From assembly GCA_951812805.1 (NCBI GenBank), contig CATOSZ010000001.1, forward strand, positions 310,001 to 374,000: 64,000 bases of DNA, in the 5' to 3' direction. The position numbers were made by a program, and so were the translations under genes. Shown piece after piece: positions 1 to 8,084 of this stretch. Source of the stretch: an uncultured Alphaproteobacteria bacterium (GTDB taxonomy: Bacteria; Pseudomonadota; Alphaproteobacteria; GCA-2731375). The notes beneath the pieces were generated by a model that was not told the DNA's origin, made no database searches, and saw nothing but the letters and a program-made list of their open reading frames with translations. Within the stretch, counting starts at the first letter, position 1. The number at the start of each line of letters is the position of its first letter.

Positions 1-228
1 GTTGCTCGCGAGGTCGAGCGCCATGACCTCCAGCCTGCCGTCCGGCACGTCGCTTTGGATTTCGGCGCGTGCGGCCTCCGCCCGCGCGGCATCACGACAG
101 GCCATGACGACGGTGATGCCGGTGCGCGCGAGGGCGCGGGCCGTTTCCTTGCCGATGCCCGCGTTGGCGCCGGTAACGACGGCGGTGCGCCCGATTTGCG
201 GGGGTATGTTGTCGATGTCGAAGGTCAT
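1..228 (-). CDS. Short-chain dehydrogenase/reductase, N-terminal part (cut by window edge)
   Basis: Reading leftwards from an ATG at 228, the frame stays open to base 1 (76 codons). About 15 residues in, it has the nucleotide-binding glycine motif TGANAGIGKETA, then a beta-strand ending in MACRD and the adenine-pocket segment MALDLASN. These are hallmarks of the Rossmann fold of classical SDR enzymes. The catalytic Ser-Tyr-Lys region lies outside the window, so the substrate cannot be judged; the protochlorophyllide reductase/retinol dehydrogenase-like branch is possible. The product is expected to be cytosolic. There is no operon partner on its upstream side. Confidence 0.85.
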   Translation of the reverse strand, partial: MTFDIDNIPPQIGRTAVVTGANAGIGKETARALARTGITVVMACRDAARAEAARAEIQSDVPDGRLEVMALDLASN

Positions 229-585
229 GTTTCTTCCAAATCAGCATATTCCGCCGCATTGTGAAACTTGGCCTTCACGCCACGGGTCGTTTCCGGCGTA
301 GTGCTCCGACGCTCGGATACGGGCCTTCGGCCGGTCGATGATCGTACACCGGCCGGGGGCCGGTCCCGAATCAAGAGCTTACATACCGCGCAAGTCCTGT
401 CCCGAAGGTGGTTGGGTAATGGCGGGTTGCATTGCCGCGGTATGCCTCCGGGTGACTTTGAAGGCCGAATTCCCGACGATGAGGAAAAACTTTATTAACT
501 TCTCTTTCCTAAAATCAACTTAATTGCCCTCGATCTCTTATCACATCTAGGGTGCGGACGACTTAGAAATAGAGGGAATCGAAAA
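229..585. other. Intergenic region between divergent SDR and chemoreceptor genes
   Basis: No convincing gene lies here: the short open frames lack ribosome sites and resemble no family. The stretch from about 485 to 545 is markedly AT-rich against GC-rich surroundings. It probably holds the chemoreceptor promoter, and an AGAGGG ribosome site precedes the ATG at 586. I could not assign -35/-10 boxes with confidence. Confidence 0.5.
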
Positions 586-2385
586 ATGAAGCCGACGATC
601 CGGAACTTATCCGTATCACTTTTGATTGTTAATGTGTTGGCTGTTGGCGCTTTGATTTCGTCTTATATTCTCTATAGTAATTCTCAGAAGAGTATATACG
701 AAGGATACCAGTTAAAGTATCAATCCTACCTACTTGCCGACGAGTTGCGTCAGAGCTCCGATGACCTAACACGTCTGGGGAGAACTTATGTTGTTACTGG
801 AGATGAAAAATACGAGAAGCAATACTTTGACATTTTGGACATCCGGAACGGGAAAAAGCCACGCCCGATCGATTATCACCGGATTTACTGGGATTTCTTC
901 ACAGTTAGTATGGAGAAGCCGCGCGCTGACGGCGAGACGGTAGCCCTCCAAGAGCTGATGAAGAAGGCAGGGTTTACCGACAAGGAATTCGGTTTCTTGA
1001 AACAAGCGCAGGCAAACTCGGACGGCCTTGTCTCGCTCGAAGTCAAGGCGATGAACGCCGTGAAGGGACTCTTTCAGGATGCCGAGGGTAAGTATACGGT
1101 GAAGAAAGAGCCAGACTTCGCCTTGGCACGGGAGTTAGTACATTCGGAAGAATATCATCGCTTCAAGGCCGACATCATGCGCCCGGTCGACGCGTTCTTC
1201 ATAGCGCTCGAGGAACGGACCAATCAGAGTATTCTAGCCGCCGAGAGCACGTCGCAAGTATACGGATTCGCGGTTTTGACCATAATTGGTGTCATGTTGG
1301 TCATCTTTGCCTTTACCGGCTGGGTTATTTACGCCCGGGTCGTCGCACCGCTCGACGTGCTGAAGCGGGTCATGAATGCACTTTCTTCCGGTGATCTCGA
1401 TGTCGAAGTTCCAGGAATGGAAAAGCGCGACGAATTCGGCGAGATGGGACGGGCGGCCGGCGTCTTCAAGGAAGCGGCACGGGTCCAAGAAAAGTCCATG
1501 AGCCAACGAGAGGCCGATGCGGCGACGCACGCGGCTCGGGCGGGCGCAATCGATGCTTTGTGCAACACGTTCGACGAAGCGGTTGCCGTCGTCCTGAACG
1601 ACGTCTCGTCGGCTTCGTCCAAGTTGGAGGAAACGGCCATATCAATGTCCGGTACCGCAGATACCGCGAGCCGGCGTTCCGATGTCGTTGCCAACAGCGT
1701 TCATCAGGCGAGCTCGAATGTGGAAACCGTGGCCGCGGCCTCGGAAGAGTTGTCGGCCTCGATCCACGAGATTTCCAGCCGGGTCGCCAGTTCGACGGAT
1801 ATCACGCAGACGGCCGTCGTCGCCGCGGAGACGGCCACCGGTCAGGTTCAGGGCCTGTCGGACGCCGCGCAGAAGATGGCCGGTGTGGTCGATCTGATCA
1901 ACGATATCGCCAGTCAGACCAATCTGCTGGCCCTCAACGCCACCATCGAGGCGGCCCGTGCCGGCGATGCGGGCAAGGGATTCGCCGTCGTCGCCTCGGA
2001 AGTCAAGAACCTGGCGAGCCAGACGGCCAGCGCGACGGAGGACATCGCCTCTCAGATCACCGAGATCCAGCATGCGACCGGTGAGGCGGTTGCTGGGATC
2101 GAAGACATTACCAAGACCATCGTCCAGGTTAACGAGGTTGCAACGACCATAGCTTCCGCGGTGGAAGAGCAAAGTTCCGCCACGGCCGAGATCAGTCGCA
2201 ACGCGCAGGAGGCCGCCTCCGGTACGCAACAGGTGAACAGCAACATCTCCGAAGTCCGCGATGCCGCCGTCGCGACCGGCACGTCGGCCGACGAGGTGCT
2301 CGGCTCCGCAAAGGATCTCGCGAACCAGTCGGAAACGCTCGGCACGGAGATCAGGAAGTTCCTCGATGGGATCAGGGCGGCGTAA
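586..2385 (+). CDS. Methyl-accepting chemotaxis protein
   Basis: A 599-residue transmembrane chemoreceptor. A first membrane helix lies at about residues 9-29. A periplasmic sensing region of about 190 residues follows, then a second helix at about 223-247 ([19 protein letters not shown]), a HAMP linker to about 300, and a long coiled-coil signalling domain. The hairpin tip that contacts CheA and CheW is at about 445 ([20 protein letters not shown]). It should relay a periplasmic stimulus to the flagellar motor, but the ligand is unknown. No che genes are nearby, so it is an orphan receptor. The first 300 bases or so are clearly richer in A/T than the signalling half, which hints at a mosaic origin. 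AGAGGG sits 10 bases before the ATG. Confidence 0.95.
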   Translation: MKPTIRNLSVSLLIVNVLAVGALISSYILYSNSQKSIYEGYQLKYQSYLLADELRQSSDDLTRLGRTYVVTGDEKYEKQYFDILDIRNGKKPRPIDYHRIYWDFFTVSMEKPRADGETVALQELMKKAGFTDKEFGFLKQAQANSDGLVSLEVKAMNAVKGLFQDAEGKYTVKKEPDFALARELVHSEEYHRFKADIMRPVDAFFIALEERTNQSILAAESTSQVYGFAVLTIIGVMLVIFAFTGWVIYARVVAPLDVLKRVMNALSSGDLDVEVPGMEKRDEFGEMGRAAGVFKEAARVQEKSMSQREADAATHAARAGAIDALCNTFDEAVAVVLNDVSSASSKLEETAISMSGTADTASRRSDVVANSVHQASSNVETVAAASEELSASIHEISSRVASSTDITQTAVVAAETATGQVQGLSDAAQKMAGVVDLINDIASQTNLLALNATIEAARAGDAGKGFAVVASEVKNLASQTASATEDIASQITEIQHATGEAVAGIEDITKTIVQVNEVATTIASAVEEQSSATAEISRNAQEAASGTQQVNSNISEVRDAAVATGTSADEVLGSAKDLANQSETLGTEIRKFLDGIRAA

Positions 2386-2404
2386 GAGCTGAACGGCGAA
2401 GAAT

Positions 2405-2438
2405 GGCCCCGGCGAGGCCTCATGGGCCTGCCGGGGCC
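2405..2438 (+). terminator. Hairpin between convergent genes, likely terminator
   Basis: GGCCCCGGC (2405-2413) pairs perfectly with GCCGGGGCC (2430-2438). The inner bases AGGCC and GGCCT extend the stem around a short loop. It lies 20 bases after the chemoreceptor stop and before the end of the opposing quinone oxidoreductase gene, so it could serve both. The trailing T-run is weak. Confidence 0.6.
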
Positions 2439-2470
2439 GCGTTCGTCTCGAGCATTGTTCCGTCGCGAAC

Positions 2471-3451
2471 TCAGTCCGCTATTTTTAGAACGATTCGCCC
2501 GTAGGCGCCCGGCTCCAGAACCGCTTCGTGGGCGCCGGCGGCGTCGGCGAGCCGCATCTCGCGGCCGATGACGGGGCGTAGCGTGCCGTTCTCCAGGCCG
2601 GCGACGAGGGCCTTGTGGATCGCCGCGAGATCGTCGGGCGGGCAGTTCCAGAGCGCGATGCCGATGACGTCGAGTTCCTTCATCATCGCCGTGCGGGGAT
2701 TGACCTCGATGGTGCCGCGGTTGCCGACGACGACGATTCGCCCGAACGGTGCGACCAGGTCGAGATCGGCCTGCAGATTGACGTTGGCCAGCATCTCCAG
2801 AATCAGTTCAGGCCCCCTCCCGCCGGCCCGCGCGCGCACCTCGTCGAGATAGCCGGCGGCACGGTGGTCGACGGCGTGGTGCGCGCCCTGTTCGCGGACC
2901 AGGTCCAGGCCGCGTTCGCTGCCGGCGCTGCCGATCACGGTCAGGCCCTGGGCGCGGGCGAGCTGGATCGCCGCTGTTCCGACGGCACCGCTGGCGCCGT
3001 GGATGAAGAGGGTTTCGCCCGGTTTCGCCCGGCCGCGGTTGAAGAGGCCGTAATAGGCGGTGGCATAGGGCACGCCGATGCCCGCCCCGGCGGCGAAGGT
3101 CGTGTTGTCGGGCAGCGGGAAGACCTCGCCCGCGCCGCGGATGGTGCATTCGGCGTAGGTCCCGGACAGCAGGCCGCCGACGGTGCCGGCGATATAGACC
3201 CGGTCGCCGATATTCCAGTCCGCGACGCCGGCGCCCAGGGCGTCGATCCGGCCGGCCCCGTCGCCGCCCAGGATCGCCGGCAACGTTGGCATATGGGCAT
3301 AGACGCCGGAGCGGATATAGGTTTCGGCCGGATTGATGCCGGCCGCGGCGAGGCGGATCCGCACCTCGCCCGGGCCCGGCTCGGGCGTCGCCACCTCATT
3401 CAGTTGCAGAACCTCGGGCCCGCCCCACTCATGGGCAACAATCGCCTTCAT
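2471..3451 (-). CDS. NADPH:quinone reductase-like zinc-independent alcohol dehydrogenase
   Basis: A 326-residue medium-chain dehydrogenase/reductase of the quinone oxidoreductase branch. It opens with MKAIVAHEWGGPEVLQL, typical of this family, followed by the GroES-like fold. The Rossmann motif is at about 148 (GASGAVGTAAIQLARAQG). The zinc-ligand cysteines of true alcohol dehydrogenases are absent. Members pass electrons from NADPH to quinones or reduce enone double bonds in the cytosol. The frame is open further upstream, but the ATG at 3451 has a GGGAGGG ribosome site and matches the family N-terminus. The native substrate cannot be read from the sequence. Confidence 0.9.
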   Translation of the reverse strand: MKAIVAHEWGGPEVLQLNEVATPEPGPGEVRIRLAAAGINPAETYIRSGVYAHMPTLPAILGGDGAGRIDALGAGVADWNIGDRVYIAGTVGGLLSGTYAECTIRGAGEVFPLPDNTTFAAGAGIGVPYATAYYGLFNRGRAKPGETLFIHGASGAVGTAAIQLARAQGLTVIGSAGSERGLDLVREQGAHHAVDHRAAGYLDEVRARAGGRGPELILEMLANVNLQADLDLVAPFGRIVVVGNRGTIEVNPRTAMMKELDVIGIALWNCPPDDLAAIHKALVAGLENGTLRPVIGREMRLADAAGAHEAVLEPGAYGRIVLKIAD

Positions 3452-3539
3452 CGCTTTCCCTCCCGCACGGTGTCGGGAGGCAGGGTAGGCGCGCGTTGCC
3501 CGTAGAGCAACGCGCAGCCCGGCCCTCGAGTGTCGGCGC

Positions 3540-3833
3540 TTACAACGCCGGGTGGATCTCCTGACGGCCGGCGGCTTCGTCGCGCGGCGCATCGTCGCCG
3601 TCGCCCTGCGGGTTCGCCTCACCCGCCGTCTCCGCCGCCTTGGCGGCGCGCCAGGCGGCCCAGCGTTTGCGTTGCGCCTGGCTGATTCGGTAGCGCCCCT
3701 CTTCGGTCTTGGGGCCCGTGGCCAGGCCGCCGTGCAGCCGGCAGCGCCCGTTGCGCATCGCCGCGCGCTGACAGGGACGTCCATCGGACTTCCGGCGGGC
3801 ACCGCAGACACCGTAGATGGTCGGGAATTCCAT
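3540..3833 (-). CDS. Small conserved HGG-motif protein of unknown function
   Basis: A 97-residue protein. Four N-terminal cysteines appear in a CGARRKSDGRPC...RCRLHGG arrangement, followed by TGPKTEEGRYRISQAQRKRW. This HGG-x-x-TGPKT-EG signature recurs in small proteins of alphaproteobacterial genomes, phages and mobile elements. The Cys/His spacing looks like a zinc knuckle, which suggests nucleic-acid contact, but no function is established. The C-terminal third is low-complexity and acidic. It lies just downstream of a small helix-turn-helix gene on the same strand and may be co-transcribed with it. Confidence 0.75.
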   Translation of the reverse strand: MEFPTIYGVCGARRKSDGRPCQRAAMRNGRCRLHGGLATGPKTEEGRYRISQAQRKRWAAWRAAKAAETAGEANPQGDGDDAPRDEAAGRQEIHPAL

Positions 3834-3880
3834 GATCGGGCTACTCCTTTATGTCGTGACAGTTGGCAATGGGGGCGAGT

Positions 3881-4144
3881 TCAGCCGAGGACCGCGGCCG
3901 GCCGTTCTTCGCCCCTATCGCGGCTGGTCAGCTGCAAATGGCGGGCAAGGGCATGAGAGACGCCGAGTTCCGCCGCGATGCGATCGGTCGAAGCGCCGCC
4001 GCGGTCGAGGCGGGCGGCCTGGCTCAACAGGCGCGGATCGAGGCGCTGGCCCTCGATGGATGTTTGATCGATGACCCGGTGCGTTTCGCGACGACGAACA
4101 TTGCGAATACGATTGCGGTCGATGACGTGTTGTATGGCTCGCAT
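3881..4144 (-). CDS. Small putative helix-turn-helix protein
   Basis: An 87-residue basic protein starting at the ATG at 4144. A near-perfect AAGGAGG ribosome site lies seven bases before the start. The frame is open further upstream, but no other start has such a site. The C-terminal half contains LDRGGASTDRIAAELGVSHA, a helix-turn-helix pattern. It resembles the small regulators often found beside HGG-motif proteins, and the 3540-3833 gene follows 47 bases downstream. Its upstream region is the 3' flank of the intron array, so its original promoter may have been separated or altered. Its exact role is unknown. Confidence 0.65.
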   Translation of the reverse strand: MRAIQHVIDRNRIRNVRRRETHRVIDQTSIEGQRLDPRLLSQAARLDRGGASTDRIAAELGVSHALARHLQLTSRDRGEERPAAVLG

Positions 4145-4270
4145 GACGACCTCCTTCAAGTGATGACCGTCACCAAGCATGTAGAGACGAAGGTGGAGGC
4201 TCGCAACATAAACCGTTGACGATAAAGGTAAAATTGTATCCGAATTTGATCGGTATTCGGTCGGCACGCA

Positions 4271-6177
4271 ATCGGGTAGGAGGGGTCCTCTCGGCGCCCC
4301 TCCTCCCACACCACCGGGCATACGTTCTACGTACCACGGCGGTTTCCGGTCAGTTGTAACGCGAGATACCTATCGGTCATAGGGACAAGCCCCTGGCCTT
4401 CGAACCAAGCCAGGGTCATGGCTTCGGTGGCTTGATAGCTGAGGGACTTGCGCCACCAGCCCTTGCCGGAGAGAGCCAAGATCCAGGCCCGCCGCTCGGG
4501 CACCCCGAGGCTTCGCAGGAAGTCCGCTTGCGCCTTGGTGCGCTTGCATTGCTTGAGCCGGACACAGCGCAGTTTTCGACGGATCCAGCCGTCGAGACGC
4601 CGAAGCTGGCTCGCGCAACGGGCATGGCGGAAGTACGTCACCCAGCCGGCGAGGAAGCCGTTGAGTTCGCCGACCATGCGCGCGAGGCTGATGCCCCGGT
4701 TGCGCCGGGTGATCTCGCGAACCCGTTGCTTCGCCCGCCGCAGGCTTTGCGGCGCGATGCCGAGCGATCCATCCGACAACAGCCGGTGGCCGAGGAACTT
4801 GCGGTCCCCGGCCGGAGCGACGGCACTTTTCTCCTGGTTGACCCGCAGATGCAACCTGCCTTGGAGGAATTCGGCGACCGAGGCCATCACCCGCTCGCCC
4901 GCCGCTCGAGTGCGAACGTAGATGTTCACGTCGTCGGCATAACGGCAGAAGCTATGGCCCCGCGCCTCCAGCATCCGGTCCAGATCGTCCAGTAGAAGAT
5001 TGGCCAGCAGCGGCGACAGCGGGCCGCCTTGCGGCGTGCCCTCATGGCGCCGGATGCAGACGCCGGTCTGCATCATCCCCGCTTGCAGAAAGCGACGGAT
5101 GGTGCGCAGCAGGCGCTTGTCGCCAATCCGCCCAGCCAGTCGGGACATCAGAATGTCGTGATTGACCCGGTCGAAGAACGCCTCCAGATCCAGGTCGACC
5201 ACAATCCCGCGGCCTTCGGCAACGTACTTACCCGCTTGGGCCAGAGCATCGTGAGCGCTCCGGCCCGGACGGAAGCCGAAACTCGAAGCCGAGAAACCCG
5301 GATCGAGGATCGGCTGAAGGACGTGCAGGATGGCTTGCTGAACCAGACGATCCAGCACCGTCGGGATGCCCAATTGCCGCATCCCGCCTCCCGGCTTGGG
5401 GATCGAGACCCCCTTCACCGGTTGGGGCCGATAGTCGCCTCGCGACAACGCCGCCACCAGCGCGTCCTTGTGATCGACGAGCCAGAGCCGCAGGTCTTGG
5501 ATGGTCATCCCATCCACGCCCGCCGACCCCTTGTTCGCCTTCACCCGCTTGTAGGCTTGGTTCAGGTTGGCGGAACTCACCACCCGTTCCATCAGGTCTT
5601 GCGTCAAGGCTCGTTGCCGGTCCAACGCCGTGCGCACTTGTGGCACCTCGCAGGCTCCAGTTCCGGTTCCGCCGTCACCAGGGGCCTCGGGGCGCAGCGC
5701 CTTCATCAGGGCCTCGTCGAAAAGGTCCAATTGATAGCCACCGCCTTGCTGCCGCTCCATGCTCATCGAGTTGGTCCAGACTGCTCCTTGCTATTCGGAT
5801 TCGGCCCTTCGGCGCCTCGCGGCCCCTACTATGGCCTCGGCTGACTTCTCCACCGCCGTCGCTCCCCGTCGCCGGGTCGCTACTCGGTTCCCCCGAGAGC
5901 GCTGGAGATCTCCCTGGGTAAAACCTTGATCTTTCCGCCGGTCGCGGCCGGATTTACCAATGCGATGTCCGAACGACTATCGGGCATCGCCATCCATTGC
6001 TGGCTTACCCCATCGCACCGGCCTGATATCCGGTTTCTGTTCGTCCGCTCCGGATTTTGCCTCCGGCTTCCTCCCCACCCCACCTCGCGGCGACGCAGTT
6101 GCCTTCAGCTAACGGTTCCGGTCGTTACGGCCCGTAGAGAACTTCCATCTCCTAGATCAACGCCATGCCAGGCACAC
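4271..6177 (-). mobile_element. Group II intron (class C-like), copy 3 in transcription order
   Basis: The ribozyme ends are visible on the minus strand. The 5' end is GTGTG at 6177. Domain V is a 34-base hairpin at 4310-4343 with a CGC rather than AGC triad near its 5' strand. Domain VI is at 4271-4307, where GGG-AGGAGGGG pairs with CCCCTCCT-A-CCC. This leaves a single bulged adenosine seven bases from the 3' end (complement of 4277), the expected branch point. About 410 bases of ribozyme precede the maturase gene. The CGC triad, the absence of an endonuclease domain and a terminator target all fit class C introns. Confidence 0.9.
4327..5766 (-). CDS. ltrA: Group II intron reverse transcriptase/maturase (copy 3)
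   Basis: A 479-residue intron-encoded protein. Reverse transcriptase blocks run from about 50 to 330: the segment LVQQAILHVLQPILDP, FGFRPGRSAHDAL, the block with VDLDLEAFFDRVNHD, GTPQGGPLSPLLANLLLD, and the catalytic CRYADDVNIYV. A maturase X domain follows (GWVTYFRHA...). There is no C-terminal HNH/endonuclease domain, as in class C enzymes. The protein helps the RNA to fold and copies it during retrohoming. The stop codon (4327-4329) lies inside the domain V hairpin, so the last codons are shared with the ribozyme core. Confidence 0.95.
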   Translation of the reverse strand: MSMERQQGGGYQLDLFDEALMKALRPEAPGDGGTGTGACEVPQVRTALDRQRALTQDLMERVVSSANLNQAYKRVKANKGSAGVDGMTIQDLRLWLVDHKDALVAALSRGDYRPQPVKGVSIPKPGGGMRQLGIPTVLDRLVQQAILHVLQPILDPGFSASSFGFRPGRSAHDALAQAGKYVAEGRGIVVDLDLEAFFDRVNHDILMSRLAGRIGDKRLLRTIRRFLQAGMMQTGVCIRRHEGTPQGGPLSPLLANLLLDDLDRMLEARGHSFCRYADDVNIYVRTRAAGERVMASVAEFLQGRLHLRVNQEKSAVAPAGDRKFLGHRLLSDGSLGIAPQSLRRAKQRVREITRRNRGISLARMVGELNGFLAGWVTYFRHARCASQLRRLDGWIRRKLRCVRLKQCKRTKAQADFLRSLGVPERRAWILALSGKGWWRKSLSYQATEAMTLAWFEGQGLVPMTDRYLALQLTGNRRGT

Positions 6178-8084
6178 ATCGGGTAGGAGGGGTCCTCTCG
6201 GCGCCCCTCCTCCCACACCACCGGGCATACGTTCTACGTACCACGGCGGTTTCCGGTCAGTTGTAACGCGAGATACCTATCGGTCATAGGGACAAGCCCC
6301 TGGCCTTCGAACCAAGCCAGGGTCATGGCTTCGGTGGCTTGATAGCTGAGGGACTTGCGCCACCAGCCCTTGCCGGAGAGAGCCAAGATCCAGGCCCGCC
6401 GCTCGGGCACCCCGAGGCTTCGCAGGAAGTCCGCTTGCGCCTTGGTGCGCTTGCATTGCTTGAGCCGGACACAGCGCAGTTTTCGACGGATCCAGCCGTC
6501 GAGACGCCGAAGCTGGCTCGCGCAACGGGCATGGCGGAAGTACGTCACCCAGCCGGCGAGGAAGCCGTTGAGTTCGCCGACCATGCGCGCGAGGCTGATG
6601 CCCCGGTTGCGCCGGGTGATCTCGCGAACCCGTTGCTTCGCCCGCCGCAGGCTTTGCGGCGCGATGCCGAGCGATCCATCCGACAACAGCCGGTGGCCGA
6701 GGAACTTGCGGTCCCCGGCCGGAGCGACGGCACTTTTCTCCTGGTTGACCCGCAGATGCAACCTGCCTTGGAGGAATTCGGCGACCGAGGCCATCACCCG
6801 CTCGCCCGCCGCTCGAGTGCGAACGTAGATGTTCACGTCGTCGGCATAACGGCAGAAGCTATGGCCCCGCGCCTCCAGCATCCGGTCCAGATCGTCCAGT
6901 AGAAGATTGGCCAGCAGCGGCGACAGCGGGCCGCCTTGCGGCGTGCCCTCATGGCGCCGGATGCAGACGCCGGTCTGCATCATCCCCGCTTGCAGAAAGC
7001 GACGGATGGTGCGCAGCAGGCGCTTGTCGCCAATCCGCCCAGCCAGTCGGGACATCAGAATGTCGTGATTGACCCGGTCGAAGAACGCCTCCAGATCCAG
7101 GTCGACCACAATCCCGCGGCCTTCGGCAACGTACTTACCCGCTTGGGCCAGAGCATCGTGAGCGCTCCGGCCCGGACGGAAGCCGAAACTCGAAGCCGAG
7201 AAACCCGGATCGAGGATCGGCTGAAGGACGTGCAGGATGGCTTGCTGAACCAGACGATCCAGCACCGTCGGGATGCCCAATTGCCGCATCCCGCCTCCCG
7301 GCTTGGGGATCGAGACCCCCTTCACCGGTTGGGGCCGATAGTCGCCTCGCGACAACGCCGCCACCAGCGCGTCCTTGTGATCGACGAGCCAGAGCCGCAG
7401 GTCTTGGATGGTCATCCCATCCACGCCCGCCGACCCCTTGTTCGCCTTCACCCGCTTGTAGGCTTGGTTCAGGTTGGCGGAACTCACCACCCGTTCCATC
7501 AGGTCTTGCGTCAAGGCTCGTTGCCGGTCCAACGCCGTGCGCACTTGTGGCACCTCGCAGGCTCCAGTTCCGGTTCCGCCGTCACCAGGGGCCTCGGGGC
7601 GCAGCGCCTTCATCAGGGCCTCGTCGAAAAGGTCCAATTGATAGCCACCGCCTTGCTGCCGCTCCATGCTCATCGAGTTGGTCCAGACTGCTCCTTGCTA
7701 TTCGGATTCGGCCCTTCGGCGCCTCGCGGCCCCTACTATGGCCTCGGCTGACTTCTCCACCGCCGTCGCTCCCCGTCGCCGGGTCGCTACTCGGTTCCCC
7801 CGAGAGCGCTGGAGATCTCCCTGGGTAAAACCTTGATCTTTCCGCCGGTCGCGGCCGGATTTACCAATGCGATGTCCGAACGACTATCGGGCATCGCCAT
7901 CCATTGCTGGCTTACCCCATCGCACCGGCCTGATATCCGGTTTCTGTTCGTCCGCTCCGGATTTTGCCTCCGGCTTCCTCCCCACCCCACCTCGCGGCGA
8001 CGCAGTTGCCTTCAGCTAACGGTTCCGGTCGTTACGGCCCGTAGAGAACTTCCATCTCCTAGATCAACGCCATGCCAGGCACAC
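6178..8084 (-). mobile_element. Group II intron (class C-like), copy 2 in transcription order
   Basis: Same 1907-bp unit as its neighbours, from GTGTG at 8084 to CCCGAT at 6178. Its 5' flank is the last base of the preceding intron rather than an exon, so the usual exon-binding target is missing at this junction. It may be unable to splice independently unless it uses the distant terminator exon. Confidence 0.9.
6234..7673 (-). CDS. ltrA: Group II intron reverse transcriptase/maturase (copy 2)
   Basis: A 479-residue protein identical along its length to the products at 4327-5766 and 8141-9580. It has an intact YADD active site, all reverse transcriptase blocks and the X domain, and lacks an endonuclease domain. 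No decay is visible, so all three copies should make active protein if transcribed. Transcription would have to come from within the array or from read-through past the etfA terminator. Confidence 0.95.
   Translation of the reverse strand: MSMERQQGGGYQLDLFDEALMKALRPEAPGDGGTGTGACEVPQVRTALDRQRALTQDLMERVVSSANLNQAYKRVKANKGSAGVDGMTIQDLRLWLVDHKDALVAALSRGDYRPQPVKGVSIPKPGGGMRQLGIPTVLDRLVQQAILHVLQPILDPGFSASSFGFRPGRSAHDALAQAGKYVAEGRGIVVDLDLEAFFDRVNHDILMSRLAGRIGDKRLLRTIRRFLQAGMMQTGVCIRRHEGTPQGGPLSPLLANLLLDDLDRMLEARGHSFCRYADDVNIYVRTRAAGERVMASVAEFLQGRLHLRVNQEKSAVAPAGDRKFLGHRLLSDGSLGIAPQSLRRAKQRVREITRRNRGISLARMVGELNGFLAGWVTYFRHARCASQLRRLDGWIRRKLRCVRLKQCKRTKAQADFLRSLGVPERRAWILALSGKGWWRKSLSYQATEAMTLAWFEGQGLVPMTDRYLALQLTGNRRGT

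Noticed and set aside
5029-5844. Open frames of 187-271 codons on the plus strand inside each intron (also at 6936 and 8843)
   Set aside because: They lie antisense to the reverse transcriptase, have no family resemblance, and are explained by high GC.
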